Shown here: piece after piece, positions 16,781-24,931 of the stretch
How the letters are laid out: the number at the start of each line of letters is the position of its first letter
How positions within the stretch are numbered: the stretch's first letter is position 1
DNA from: CAVVUC01 sp963751395
GTDB taxonomy: Bacteria; Verrucomicrobiota; Verrucomicrobiia; Chthoniobacterales; Chthoniobacteraceae
Assembly (NCBI GenBank): GCA_963751395.1
Contig: CAVVUC010000001.1
Location: 62,001 to 126,000 of the forward strand
DNA length: 64,000 bases
Direction: 5' to 3'
Translations under genes and position numbers: made by a program
Notes under the pieces: model-generated
Told to the model about the DNA's origin: nothing
The model's input: only the letters and a program-made list of their open reading frames with translations
Database searches by the model: none

Positions 16781-17509
16781 GTGACATCCCACTACGAAGA
16801 CCCAGAGGCGCGGCTGGCACTTTGGCGAGCACTGCGCATCGCTTCAGAGCGCCTGGCCGGTCAATGTGCGATCTTCGCTTCGTCCACGCCGAAGCAAGAC
16901 GGACGATTTCAAGGTGACACCCCTCCCCAGTCCATCGCAAATTGGCAGCTTGTCGAAGCATTGAGCCTTCTGGCGATTCTCTTGCGCGCAGACGAGATTC
17001 TTACGCCGAATGTTACCAACGTCTTCGGCAAGACAGGCCCGCTTCCCATCAGGGAGGACGGCAAGGATCACTGGATTTGGACTCAGCCGAGCCTTCCGGG
17101 GGGCATTAGCGGGTTGGTCGGGCGTCCGGATATTCTCGTCACTTCTTCGGACGATATTCCATCGCCATCGACTGCGCTGCGGCTCGTTGAATGCAAGTGC
17201 CGCGAACGAATCGGCGCGCCGCTGATTCGCGCCGAGTTCGGCAAGGGGCACGATTTGCTGATTGGCTCCTATCTGATCTGGTCTTTTTACACACCCAAGA
17301 CTGCGGTCATCGAAGGCGCGAAGAGTCTCGGACTGGATCTGGCTGCCTTGGGTTTCGACACCGACCGGCGCAGCGACCTCATCGGAAATCCGGAAGTCCT
17401 CGTAGCGCACGTTGCCAACACTTTGGAAGTTTCCAAACGACATGCTGGGTTTGCTCGCGCTCTTTTGAAGGCAGGCGAGCAAATCGGCAAAAAAATGACC
17501 GTGCTGTAA
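16781..17509 (+). CDS. Putative PD-(D/E)XK-fold nuclease-like protein
   Basis: A 242-aa product if translation starts at GTG 16781; a TTG at 16754 is the alternative. The middle carries GRPDILV followed about 15 residues later by RLVECKCRER. This D...ExK arrangement fits the PD-(D/E)XK restriction-nuclease fold. The rest is helical and has no other motif I recognise. It lies inside the integrative element next to VapBC and is bracketed by two ~104-bp direct repeats, as if inserted or duplicated as a cassette. A role in defence or DNA processing is a guess from the fold alone. Confidence 0.5.
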   Translation: MTSHYEDPEARLALWRALRIASERLAGQCAIFASSTPKQDGRFQGDTPPQSIANWQLVEALSLLAILLRADEILTPNVTNVFGKTGPLPIREDGKDHWIWTQPSLPGGISGLVGRPDILVTSSDDIPSPSTALRLVECKCRERIGAPLIRAEFGKGHDLLIGSYLIWSFYTPKTAVIEGAKSLGLDLAALGFDTDRRSDLIGNPEVLVAHVANTLEVSKRHAGFARALLKAGEQIGKKMTVL

Positions 17510-17522
17510 TGCCGTAACCCAT

Positions 17523-17626
17523 AGCGGAAGCTTGCGCACGGTTGCGCAAAACCGCTCGACTTTACGGCGGCGGCGAAAGAGCATCATGGCGGATCGCGGG
17601 TTTTTCAGCATGGAAAACAAAAAAGC
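17523..17626 (+). repeat. Diverged direct repeat, copy 2
   Basis: Partner of 16610-16713. This copy leads into the small membrane-protein gene at 17586, so it may carry that gene's promoter. Confidence 0.7.
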
Positions 17627-17726
17627 ATACGTCTGGGGTCTTTATGGCGGCTTCGCCGTCGTGTTGGCGATGCTCATTTGCGCCGCCACACGCCAGAATG
17701 GGCTGAAAAGCCGAACAGCAGTATGA
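17586..17726 (+). CDS. Small single-pass membrane protein (46 aa)
   Basis: ATG 17586 opens a 46-aa product with one hydrophobic segment at about residues 13-32 (AYVWGLYGGFAVVLAMLIC). Its stop overlaps the next start in an ATGA (17723-17726), which suggests translational coupling and makes the ORF more credible than its size alone. Function unknown; it may work with the membrane protein encoded downstream. Confidence 0.45.
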   Translation: MADRGFFSMENKKAYVWGLYGGFAVVLAMLICAATRQNGLKSRTAV

Positions 17727-19303
17727 GTGAACAACAACAGGGCCAAGCAGAGTTCAAGTTTGAATGTCCGCATTGCAGCCAGCACTTTTCAGCGACTCCC
17801 GATTTGAGCGGCACTGAAAACGAATGCCCAACATGCGGCCAGCGATTCACTGTTCCTCTGCTCACACGCGCGAATGCGACATTTGAACCATCAAGTGCGA
17901 TCCCGCCACCCCTTCCAAACATCGGCCTGGCAGATTTGCCGAAGGCCCAAACGGGCGCTTCCGCGTATCAAACAGATACCTCAGAATTTTTTGTTCAACA
18001 CGGCGGCGAGCAATTCGGGCCATACTCCAGTGAAGATATTCGCCAGTTTCTGAAGCTGGGCGCTTTTAAACCCGATGATCTCGCGTGGACGAAAGGCATG
18101 GTGGTCTGGAGTCTTTTGTCGGAATTGTTTCCTAACGCACCCTTTGAAAAACCGAAGCCCAAAGCGGCGAGGCGCAAGCGCACCAATTACTTCATCCGAC
18201 ACTGGCGGGGTGAGCTTTCCTTGGGAGTTTCCTACTGGGCGAACGGATTCTTGGGCACGTTTCTGGTGTTGTTGGCTGCAAACACGTTGGCCGCAATGCG
18301 GAACACAGCCGACCTCAAGCTCCTTGCCGGGCTGTCACTCTTCGTTTACGCGTTGGCAATTGTTGCTTCGGTCTGGCAGTTCGTTGGCGTTTGGCGATCA
18401 GCTTCAAATCACGTTTCGCGTGGCGGACAAAGCTCCTGGGCTACACTGGCCAAAGTGCTTGTAGTTATCGGCGCGCTAAACTGCATTGGTCTTTTTTGGA
18501 AATCTTACATCCCGCAATCAGCGGAAATGGCGAGAATCATGGCCGGGGACGTGCGAACACCGCCCTATAAAATCCGGGTTTTGCCCGGCGGAACAGAAGT
18601 TGAATTTCGTGGGGGCTTCCGTGCGGGGTGTGCAAAAGAACTTGAAGGAATCTTGTCTGCGGTTCCGCAAGCCAAAGTGCTGCACGTTGAAAGCATCGGC
18701 GGTCGCATCAACGAGGCAAATAAGATGATGCAGCTAGTCCGCGACCGCGGATTGACAACTTATACGTCGGAGCAGTGTCTAAGCGCGGCGACTTTGGTGC
18801 TGATGTCGGGCAAAGAGCGTGTGGTCGAAGTGAACGCAAGAGTTGGATTCCACGCTGGAACATTGCCCGGTGCGACTGTCGAGCAGCAGCGCGCAATGGA
18901 TAATCTCGTGCGCTCAACTATGCGATCAGCGGGTGTGTCAGAACAATTCACCAGCCGAGTTTTGGCAACACCTTCAGATCAAATGTGGTATCCGACATTT
19001 GACGAGATGCTGAAGGCGGGGGTTATCACGAGTCGAAAGGATTTGAACAAGCAGCTCACGGATAGTCTGCAAGGATTTGTTAACGATGCCCAGAGTTACG
19101 TGCAGGGGGATGGTAATGAAACCGTGCCGAAACTCAAATCAACAGGAGACGCAGACATGGATGCGGCACTTGAACCTTTGAACGCATTTTTCCAGGAGTT
19201 ATTTGGGTTTCTAAACCACATGGAAGATGAACTCACACCTTTTCAGCGGGATGACATCTTCTCAGCATCAGGTACTAGGCAGGAAATCAAGCATCCAGTC
19301 TGA
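17723..19303 (+). CDS. Zinc-ribbon, GYF-domain membrane protein with a ClpP-like (COG3904-type) domain
   Basis: The 526-aa product starts at ATG 17723. Residues 15-38 form a CPHC...CPTC zinc ribbon. Residues about 88-135 are a GYF_2-type domain (EQFGPYSSEDIRQFLKLG). Two to three hydrophobic segments follow at about 170-270. The C-terminal half resembles the ClpP-class proteins grouped as COG3904: an IESIGGRI-like strand (here VESIGGRI), QCLSAATLVLMSG with Ser354 in the nucleophile position, and VGFHAG with His377. A membrane-tethered serine protease is plausible, though the third catalytic residue was not identified. The next gene overlaps its 3' end, and the gene after that encodes a second GYF protein. 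Confidence 0.7.
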   Translation: MSEQQQGQAEFKFECPHCSQHFSATPDLSGTENECPTCGQRFTVPLLTRANATFEPSSAIPPPLPNIGLADLPKAQTGASAYQTDTSEFFVQHGGEQFGPYSSEDIRQFLKLGAFKPDDLAWTKGMVVWSLLSELFPNAPFEKPKPKAARRKRTNYFIRHWRGELSLGVSYWANGFLGTFLVLLAANTLAAMRNTADLKLLAGLSLFVYALAIVASVWQFVGVWRSASNHVSRGGQSSWATLAKVLVVIGALNCIGLFWKSYIPQSAEMARIMAGDVRTPPYKIRVLPGGTEVEFRGGFRAGCAKELEGILSAVPQAKVLHVESIGGRINEANKMMQLVRDRGLTTYTSEQCLSAATLVLMSGKERVVEVNARVGFHAGTLPGATVEQQRAMDNLVRSTMRSAGVSEQFTSRVLATPSDQMWYPTFDEMLKAGVITSRKDLNKQLTDSLQGFVNDAQSYVQGDGNETVPKLKSTGDADMDAALEPLNAFFQELFGFLNHMEDELTPFQRDDIFSASGTRQEIKHPV

Positions 19304-19727
19304 AATTGGCAAAAGCCTTGCCAGCCAGACGATTATCGAACGATACCGCAAGGGCTTTCCGCTAATGATCCAATCTTGGCGGGCAAAGTATTCTTCGCTG
19401 CAAGCTTCCGACGCGGTTAAGCGCGGTGCGCTGGAAGGCTTTGAGAATACGCTAAGCGTTCAAGTCCCTTTGTATCAGAAAATGTTTGCGCTGCGATTGC
19501 AGATGAAAATCACTGAGTCGAACCTCTTAAAATTCATGCAGGCTCAATTCGGTGATTACGAAGTGACCGACAAATCTATTTCCTTCAAGACACCTTCCAA
19601 CGTGCAGAAATACAATGAACTGGCGAAAGGAATACAGAACGCGGAGGAGGATCTTCGTGCCTACGAAAAGCGCCAATTTGAAGAAGTCGAGGCTGCTAAG
19701 GCAAAACTCCACAAGCTAAGCGAATAA
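19227..19727 (+). CDS. Helical protein with C-terminal coiled coil, unknown function
   Basis: A 166-aa product whose start (ATG 19227, or ATG 19251) lies inside the end of the previous gene in another frame. The last third (NAEEDLRAYEKRQFEEVEAAKAKL) is a clear coiled coil, and the remainder is helical. It could be an independent coupled gene, or the natural C-terminus of the preceding protein displaced by a frameshift. No family recognised. Confidence 0.5.
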   Translation: MNSHLFSGMTSSQHQVLGRKSSIQSEIGKSLASQTIIERYRKGFPLMIQSWRAKYSSLQASDAVKRGALEGFENTLSVQVPLYQKMFALRLQMKITESNLLKFMQAQFGDYEVTDKSISFKTPSNVQKYNELAKGIQNAEEDLRAYEKRQFEEVEAAKAKLHKLSE

Positions 19728-20508
19728 CGGCAAAGAGGAACCTACCCTTATGCAATTTCTCATTCAACACGACGGCGAGCAATTCGGGCCATTTTCCGAA
19801 GCAAAAGTTCGGGATTGTTTGAAGCTGGGCGCTTTCAAACCCGATGACCTCGCGCGGACTGAGGGTATGAAGGATTGGACGCCTTTGAGGGACCTTCTGC
19901 CTAGCACTGAAAGCAAAATGCCGGAAGGTCAGCACCCCAAAAAGCAGGAACGCACGGCTAAAGCCCGAAACTCTTTCCTCGCGGTTCGCGATTTCGTTGA
20001 TCGGCTTTTAACGCCGCAGAAAGTATTGGCCCTCACTGTTCTGCTCTTGATTGCGAGCTGGGCGTACCCGCCGGGCTTCCATTCTCGGAATTACTCTTAT
20101 CATGGTTTCTTTTTCCTATTCGATATGAGTAGCGCAATGCGAGTCGATTTCGGGCGCTTGATTCTGCTTGATGCCATCGTTGTAGCAATCGGGGGCGGCT
20201 TCGCCTGGGCGGTTTTTCGCAACTCAGCCCATCGCAGCATGGTCGTCCGGCTTGCATCCTACTCGTTAGTTTCGGGGTTTTTGATCGCAATAGCCTGTGC
20301 GGTGGCGGCTTTGGTTCTTCTTGTCGGGGGTGCTATACGAGAAGACCATCAAAAAGCAGCCACCAAAGCCGCAGAAGTTGCGCGAAACAATGCAGAAGCC
20401 AACCAACAAGCGGCGGCAAGGGAGAGAGCAAGGATTCTTCAAGAGACACTCGACAAGAGCGTGTCTAGGTCAGCCACGGCAATTGAACTTTTTCATGGGA
20501 TCAGATTA

Positions 20509-21620
20509 TTAATCCGGCAAAGAGAAAGAACCTTCATGCGGCGTAGGAAGTGGTGGAGGAACGAAAGCAGGCCCGGATGATGTCGGGTTGTTTATGGCAG
20601 GAGCGCAGTTGAGCAAGCGTCTGTTTGTGCAGACAGCTTGCGTTGCGCGGTGCGGGCAGTTGGGAGAGCTTGCTTTTGAGCGCGCGGTTGAGCCGCTCGT
20701 CAGGGTTGAGTTCCGGGCTGTAGCTGGGCAGGTGATGCACGGCGATCGTTTCGGTGTGCAGTGCCAGCCATTCTTTGACCGGCGCGCTGTGATGCACGCG
20801 CAGGTTGTCGAGGATGAGATACACTTTGCGCCCGCCCGCCTGCTTGATGAGTCGCGCCATGAATTTGATGAGCAGAGTCGAGTTGAGCGCCCCTTTGTAA
20901 ACCATCCACCGGGCGCTGCCGCGATTGGTTACCGCGCTCATCACCGAAAACCCGAAGCGTTTGGAACGCTGGCTCACCGTGGGGGTCTGTCCTTTGGGAG
21001 CATAGCCGCGCGGCGCGTTGGGTTGGTTGTTCACCCCGGTCTGGTCGCCCCAGAAAATCTCCGCATCTTCGACCCCGGCCTGCACGGCGATGGCAGGATA
21101 AGTCTCCCTCAGCCACTTCTTCACCGCCTTGGGTTGCTGTTCATAGGCCCTCTTGAGGGGCTTTTGCGGAGTGAAACCCCAGCGCTTCAAATACTCGCCC
21201 ATCGTGCGCACGGGCAACTTGATCCCGTAGCGGAACTCAATGAGTTGCGCCACCGCCTTGCGCGTCCACAGCGCGAAGGGCAGTTTCAACTGGTCGGGCA
21301 GCTTGTCGCGGATGAGCTTTTGAATCTCCCTCTCCTGCTCTTTCCCGAGAGTGCGTCCGTCGCCCACCTCACGCCCGCGCGCGTCGGCCAACAGGGATTG
21401 GATGCCGTGCTCGCGCCGGTGCTGCCCCCATTGGCGCACGGTGCGCACATGCATGCCCACCGCCTGGGCCACATCCGCTTGCATCCATCCGGAGTCCAGC
21501 AGCTTCATCGCACGCTGCCGGGCCGCCTTTTGCTGCTCCTTGTTCATCTTGCGTCCGTCTTCCTTCATTACCCCATCCTGGCACACCCGCAGCAAGGGTG
21601 CTATCTTTTTGCCGCATTAA
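20509..21620 (-). mobile_element. IS630/Tc1-type insertion sequence, 1112 bp
   Basis: The ends are inverted repeats: TTAATCCGGCAAAGAGAAAG at the left matches TTAATGCGGCAAAAAGATAG read inward from the right. TA dinucleotides at 20507-20508 and 21621-21622 flank the element, as expected for IS630-type TA targeting. One intact transposase on the minus strand fills it. Confidence 0.9.
20534..21568 (-). CDS. IS630 family transposase
   Basis: A 344-aa product from ATG 21568; a TTG start nine codons upstream is also open. The N-terminal half holds paired helix-turn-helix motifs (MQADVAQAVGMHVRTVRQWGQ). The C-terminal DDE domain shows WGDQTG (first Asp), YLILDNLRVHH (second Asp) and LPSYSPELNPDERLN (acidic third position), the characteristic IS630 pattern. 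Length and layout fit an intact single-ORF transposase. It lies antisense to the host gene it interrupts. Confidence 0.93.
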   Translation of the reverse strand: MKEDGRKMNKEQQKAARQRAMKLLDSGWMQADVAQAVGMHVRTVRQWGQHRREHGIQSLLADARGREVGDGRTLGKEQEREIQKLIRDKLPDQLKLPFALWTRKAVAQLIEFRYGIKLPVRTMGEYLKRWGFTPQKPLKRAYEQQPKAVKKWLRETYPAIAVQAGVEDAEIFWGDQTGVNNQPNAPRGYAPKGQTPTVSQRSKRFGFSVMSAVTNRGSARWMVYKGALNSTLLIKFMARLIKQAGGRKVYLILDNLRVHHSAPVKEWLALHTETIAVHHLPSYSPELNPDERLNRALKSKLSQLPAPRNASCLHKQTLAQLRSCHKQPDIIRACFRSSTTSYAA

Positions 21621-22083
21621 TAGCTCGCCAACTCGGATATTCCGACGAGCAAATTGACAGGTACTTATCCCAGAGAGCGGACCAATTTATGGAGGCTAAG
21701 AAAGCCGGTTATACTTTTCGAGAAATCGAAGATCATGTGTCGGGGGTTAGCGCAAACGATCTCAAGAAAATCACCGTGCTTGATGTAGCCGCCGTTTTTG
21801 AGACTCCGCAGCAGATACGCGCCTTTCACGGCAGGCTCCGTAATGAACTGTCCTGCCAAATCAGAGACATTGTCCTCAACGCTTCGGTTTACAACGCTAA
21901 TGGAGAGCGCATTAAGTCTTCTAAGATTGAATTGACGCATTGGACATACGAAGATCGGCGCGATAGGGATCCGACGAAAATGGGCGTTATCTACCAACTG
22001 CACCCAATCACTTTCGACGAGCCAGTTGATTTCGCCAACGTGCCGGCAGGGGCTAGGTATGGGCTTGAGGTAGTGGAAGCGCA

Positions 22084-23376
22084 TTACGCCGAATAGCGTA
22101 TCCCGTCCACCTTGCAGCAAACGCCACGCGATTCGTTAAAAACAGCGCGTCCAAGAGCCTGACAAGCCACTTCCCGGTGCTGGCGTTGGCATAGAATCGC
22201 ATCGGTTTGCGGAACGGCGGCGATGCCCTTTTTCTGCAATTCCAACAACGCGGCGTTCATGGCCTGAGCCGTGAAATACCTGAGTTGGACACTGATTCCG
22301 CGATGTCCTCGACTGCGTGAGCTTTTAATGTCCTCAATGATTCGGAACGCCAGCGGAAACTTGCCTTTCCATTTCCGGTAAAGTGGGATGCGAGCCGCCA
22401 ATTCTGACGGAAAATTCACCAGCATGTTCGCCATGTTCTTGATTTTGTCCCGCTCGCCCTTGTCCTCACCGTCCTCGCACCATTTCGAGTAATAATCTCC
22501 TGAATTGAGAAAGCTGATTAAGTCCGTCTTTTCCTGCTCGTATTTGGAGAGATCAACCACAACGGGACGTTTCGCTATGAACAAACTGAAAAGCCATGCG
22601 CCCGGGTTGAGTTTGATATGGTTGACGGCAAGGTGAAAGCAAATCATCCATGTTCCCTCCCTTTCTTGGTAGTAATCCATGCGGTCATCCAAAATCCGTG
22701 GAAGCCAAACGTGGTGGGCGTGTGAGATGTCACAAAACAAAGCCTCCTCGCCTGAGAGCCTGAGATGCGGTTTCAATTCCCTCGGCAGGCTGGAAATGGT
22801 GGTGGTCGCCGTCCCGCTGCCGTCAAACGTGCATTTGTGTTCTTTGCAGTCAATCGCACTGGCAATTTCGTGAGTTCCTTGTTTGCGCAGCTTGGCAATG
22901 ATCGGACGGGCCGATTCAGCAAAGCCGAGTTGGTTCAGTGAATTGAGAACACCAGCCCGGACTGGATGCCTTTCGTTCAGTCGTTTCTCCCTTCTTTCGT
23001 AAGCATTCGCAAACCTTTGCGCCTGCTTTGCTGACAGGCTGAGTTTCACCGGCAATTTGCTGCCAGCATATTTGTCCGTCAATCGGTAGATGGTGGACTG
23101 TGTTAGATGTCCGCGCCAAAGCGCATCGTGAACGATGTCCAGGAAGCCAATTTCCACAAGCAACGGCATTGGACTGCAAATTGTGTCCTTGTTCTTGGGT
23201 CGCTTGATCGGGCTGCAATAGTCAGCCGCCAGTTTGCCTGAAAATTGAAAACCAGTCGATTTATTCAGCTTTGTCAGACGAGAAAGCAAGTAGAGCAAAC
23301 CGTTTAAGCGGTGAGTGGTGTTCCATTCAACCTGCTTTGTCTTGTTCAACACCTCTATCAAACCTTCACCATCCAC
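22084..23376 (-). CDS. Replication-like protein of unknown family, behind iteron-like repeats
   Basis: Translation from GTG 23376 gives 430 aa. The frame stays open upstream to 23511, but that part is encoded by four short DNA repeats and is probably non-coding. Two stretches recall the palm of family A DNA polymerases: EEALFCDISHAHHVWLP (motif A-like Asp) and ALLELQKKGIAAVPQTDAILC (in the place of the HD motif C). The intervening fingers region is not recognisable, so this is only a resemblance. Position next to repeats and a Toprim gene supports a replication or copy-number role in the element. Low certainty on function, higher that it is a real gene. Confidence 0.55.
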   Translation of the reverse strand: MDGEGLIEVLNKTKQVEWNTTHRLNGLLYLLSRLTKLNKSTGFQFSGKLAADYCSPIKRPKNKDTICSPMPLLVEIGFLDIVHDALWRGHLTQSTIYRLTDKYAGSKLPVKLSLSAKQAQRFANAYERREKRLNERHPVRAGVLNSLNQLGFAESARPIIAKLRKQGTHEIASAIDCKEHKCTFDGSGTATTTISSLPRELKPHLRLSGEEALFCDISHAHHVWLPRILDDRMDYYQEREGTWMICFHLAVNHIKLNPGAWLFSLFIAKRPVVVDLSKYEQEKTDLISFLNSGDYYSKWCEDGEDKGERDKIKNMANMLVNFPSELAARIPLYRKWKGKFPLAFRIIEDIKSSRSRGHRGISVQLRYFTAQAMNAALLELQKKGIAAVPQTDAILCQRQHREVACQALGRAVFNESRGVCCKVDGIRYSA

Positions 23377-23401
23377 ACAGCTAGTTACGGACTGGATAAT
23401 A

Positions 23402-23495
23402 TGTGGGTGCTTTTTCAATTTGTCCTTGTGGGTGCTTTCTTGCCTTGTCCTTGTGGGTGCTTTTTCGAGGCTTTGTGTCCTTGTGGGTGCTTTTT
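23402..23495 (-). repeat. Four iteron-like direct repeats
   Basis: TGTGGGTGCTTTT or a near copy starts at 23402, 23427, 23452 and 23482, giving spacings of 25, 25 and 30 bp. Copies 2-4 are preceded by TCCT. They lie immediately upstream (minus-strand sense) of the replication-like gene, the usual place for Rep-binding iterons. Confidence 0.7.
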
Positions 23496-23571
23496 GGAAA
23501 GCCGTCTGCAACGTCGGCAGCGCCCCTCACTGGTTGGTTGATCGCTTCGCAAGAATGTGAATCGGTCATGC

Positions 23572-24465
23572 TTACAAGTCCTCCTCGTCGCCGTGCCTTC
23601 TGAACGCGTTCACCGTTTCAAGCAAACTGGCCCTCTCCAGTTCTTCCGTTCGCCGCAACCGCTCCCAAGCACCTTGCTCTATGTGCTTGGTTATAGCGTC
23701 GGAAACCATTGCTTTGAGCGTGCTTGTCGGCAATGCGTCAACCTCAACACAACCCCCGATCCAGTGTTTCGCACGGGTGTCACCCGCCTTCGCTGGTCGT
23801 GTCGGCAGGTTGTATTGCTCAATCTGTTCTGGCGTGACTGCGAGACGTTCCATTTCAACCTCTGCACCGTGCATCTCAAATGCCTTTAGCGCGATGCGGT
23901 CGATCACCACACCGCTTGGATCATGGTCGCCAAGATATGCAATGCGGCAGACCTTCCCTCGCTCCGTCCAGCGCTTGAAGGTTTCAGCGGCGCTATAGAG
24001 GCTCGTCCCGCTGGCAAACCCACGGCACACGAAAGTCTTAACTCCAAACGCATTCGCCGCATCTGACACAAGCCCCGCTATCGCGTCCTTCTCCACCCAT
24101 ATTTCCAAGTAAGTATCCTGATCCAGCCACAGGTTCCGCCGATACGCTTCAACGGTGTTCTCCAGTGCTTCAACCGCGCTGTCGTAAGTGGTCGTCCCGA
24201 TGTGCCAGCGGGTGTTGTCTGCGAACGCATTCCACGGAATCAGGCCGCGCTTTCTCCAGTTCGTGAGGTGATTTCCAAGCTGCTTGTATGATGCCTCGGT
24301 TTTCTCCAGCCCTGCCTCGCTTACGAGGCAGTAGAAAAGGTGACGGATCGTAACGATACCCTCCCGAGCAAGGACGGTTTGTGACGCTGCCAGTAGTGCA
24401 TTGAGTTCATCCTTGGTGCGCCGATTCCGTTTTATCGAGCTAGGTTGATAAAGCGTGGTGCTCAT
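23572..24465 (-). CDS. Spo11/topoisomerase VI A-like Toprim protein
   Basis: A 297-aa product with the layout of type IIB topoisomerase A subunits. The winged-helix N-terminal part contains TIRHLFYCL (Tyr45), matching the R-x-x-[FY]-Y catalytic-tyrosine motif of Spo11/Top6A. The Toprim part has WVEKDA (Glu125) and LGDHDPSG (Asp180, Asp182), the metal-binding acids. No B subunit with an ATPase domain is visible in the window, so it resembles the stand-alone A-like proteins of mobile elements rather than a full topoisomerase VI. It probably cuts or nicks DNA, perhaps in element replication or transfer. The stop region overlaps nothing; the start overlaps the preceding gene by four bases. Confidence 0.6.
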   Translation of the reverse strand: MSTTLYQPSSIKRNRRTKDELNALLAASQTVLAREGIVTIRHLFYCLVSEAGLEKTEASYKQLGNHLTNWRKRGLIPWNAFADNTRWHIGTTTYDSAVEALENTVEAYRRNLWLDQDTYLEIWVEKDAIAGLVSDAANAFGVKTFVCRGFASGTSLYSAAETFKRWTERGKVCRIAYLGDHDPSGVVIDRIALKAFEMHGAEVEMERLAVTPEQIEQYNLPTRPAKAGDTRAKHWIGGCVEVDALPTSTLKAMVSDAITKHIEQGAWERLRRTEELERASLLETVNAFRRHGDEEDL

Positions 24466-24650
24466 TCCAAATCCTCACAGCAGCGGGGACAGTCCTGCAC
24501 TTCGCCTTTGAGTGACTGAATCCAGCCACGCCCCTCGCATGTAGGGCAACGCGGCGTCCACTTGCGACGTTGTTCACTGTAACCCTTGCGTGCCGCATGG
24601 CCGAACCGGGGCGTTGAGGGGGCTGGCGGCTGATAGTTGGAGCGGCTCAT
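24462..24650 (-). CDS. Small zinc-ribbon protein (62 aa)
   Basis: ATG 24650 gives 62 aa ending in a Cys4 knuckle: CPTCEGRG and CPRCCEDLE, similar to the DnaJ-type CxxCxGxG pattern. Both ends overlap neighbours by four bases in ATGA junctions, so it belongs to a tightly coupled minus-strand operon (24928 to 23572). Probably a nucleic-acid or partner-binding accessory of the Toprim protein; that link is inferred from order. Confidence 0.55.
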   Translation of the reverse strand: MSRSNYQPPAPSTPRFGHAARKGYSEQRRKWTPRCPTCEGRGWIQSLKGEVQDCPRCCEDLE

Positions 24651-24931
24651 TGACGTTCCACTAGCTGACTGAGCTTTTTGAACGCGGCCTCTTTTTCGTT
24701 GAACGTCCAGCCCAAGTCGCCCCATTCGCATGACGACGGGTATCTTTCCCCGGCAGCTAGGATTTTGCCATCAGGAGCAACCCGCGCGGCCTGTTGCCTG
24801 ATGACGACGACTTCGAAATGCGGGAGCGAATGGCGGGGTTTGGTTTGCTCATAAATGGCGAACCTTCCCTCGCGGCAAATTTGCCGAAAACGAAAGCCGC
24901 CCCGCCGAAACTCGTTTGCGAGCGGCTTCAT
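24647..24931 (-). CDS. Small hypothetical protein (94 aa)
   Basis: Starts at ATG 24931 and ends in an ATGA overlap with the zinc-ribbon gene. The pattern RFAIYEQTKPRHSLPHFEVVVIR then CEWGDLGWTF and a C-terminal helix suggests a small beta-rich domain found in element-encoded hypotheticals. No family named. Its place in the four-gene overlapping string is the main evidence that it is translated. Confidence 0.55.
   Translation of the reverse strand: MKPLANEFRRGGFRFRQICREGRFAIYEQTKPRHSLPHFEVVVIRQQAARVAPDGKILAAGERYPSSCEWGDLGWTFNEKEAAFKKLSQLVERQ

Larger units (their letters stand above)
19750..22096 (+). pseudogene. GYF-domain membrane protein gene split by an IS630-type element
   Basis: The first part (19750-20508) encodes a GYF_2-type domain at residues 3-48 (IQHDGEQFGPFSEAKVRDCLKLG), near copy of the one in the upstream gene, then three hydrophobic segments at about 95-195 and a basic helix. 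The IS interrupts after codon 253. Removing it and one TA copy rejoins the frame exactly: ...FHGIRL continues as ARQLGYSDEQIDRYL from 21623 and runs to the stop at 22096, giving about 410 aa. The C-terminal half is soluble, of unknown family. The clean frame shows the disruption is recent. Confidence 0.75.

Noticed and set aside
20588..22096. 502-aa plus-strand ORF
   Set aside because: Its first two thirds are the antisense of the IS630 transposase. Only the last 157 codons are real, as the C-terminus of the interrupted GYF-domain gene.
23377..23511. N-terminal extension of the replication-like protein (KAPTRT-type repeats)
   Set aside because: The extension is the translation of the four iteron-like DNA repeats and needs a TTG start. 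A GTG start after the repeats is more sensible.
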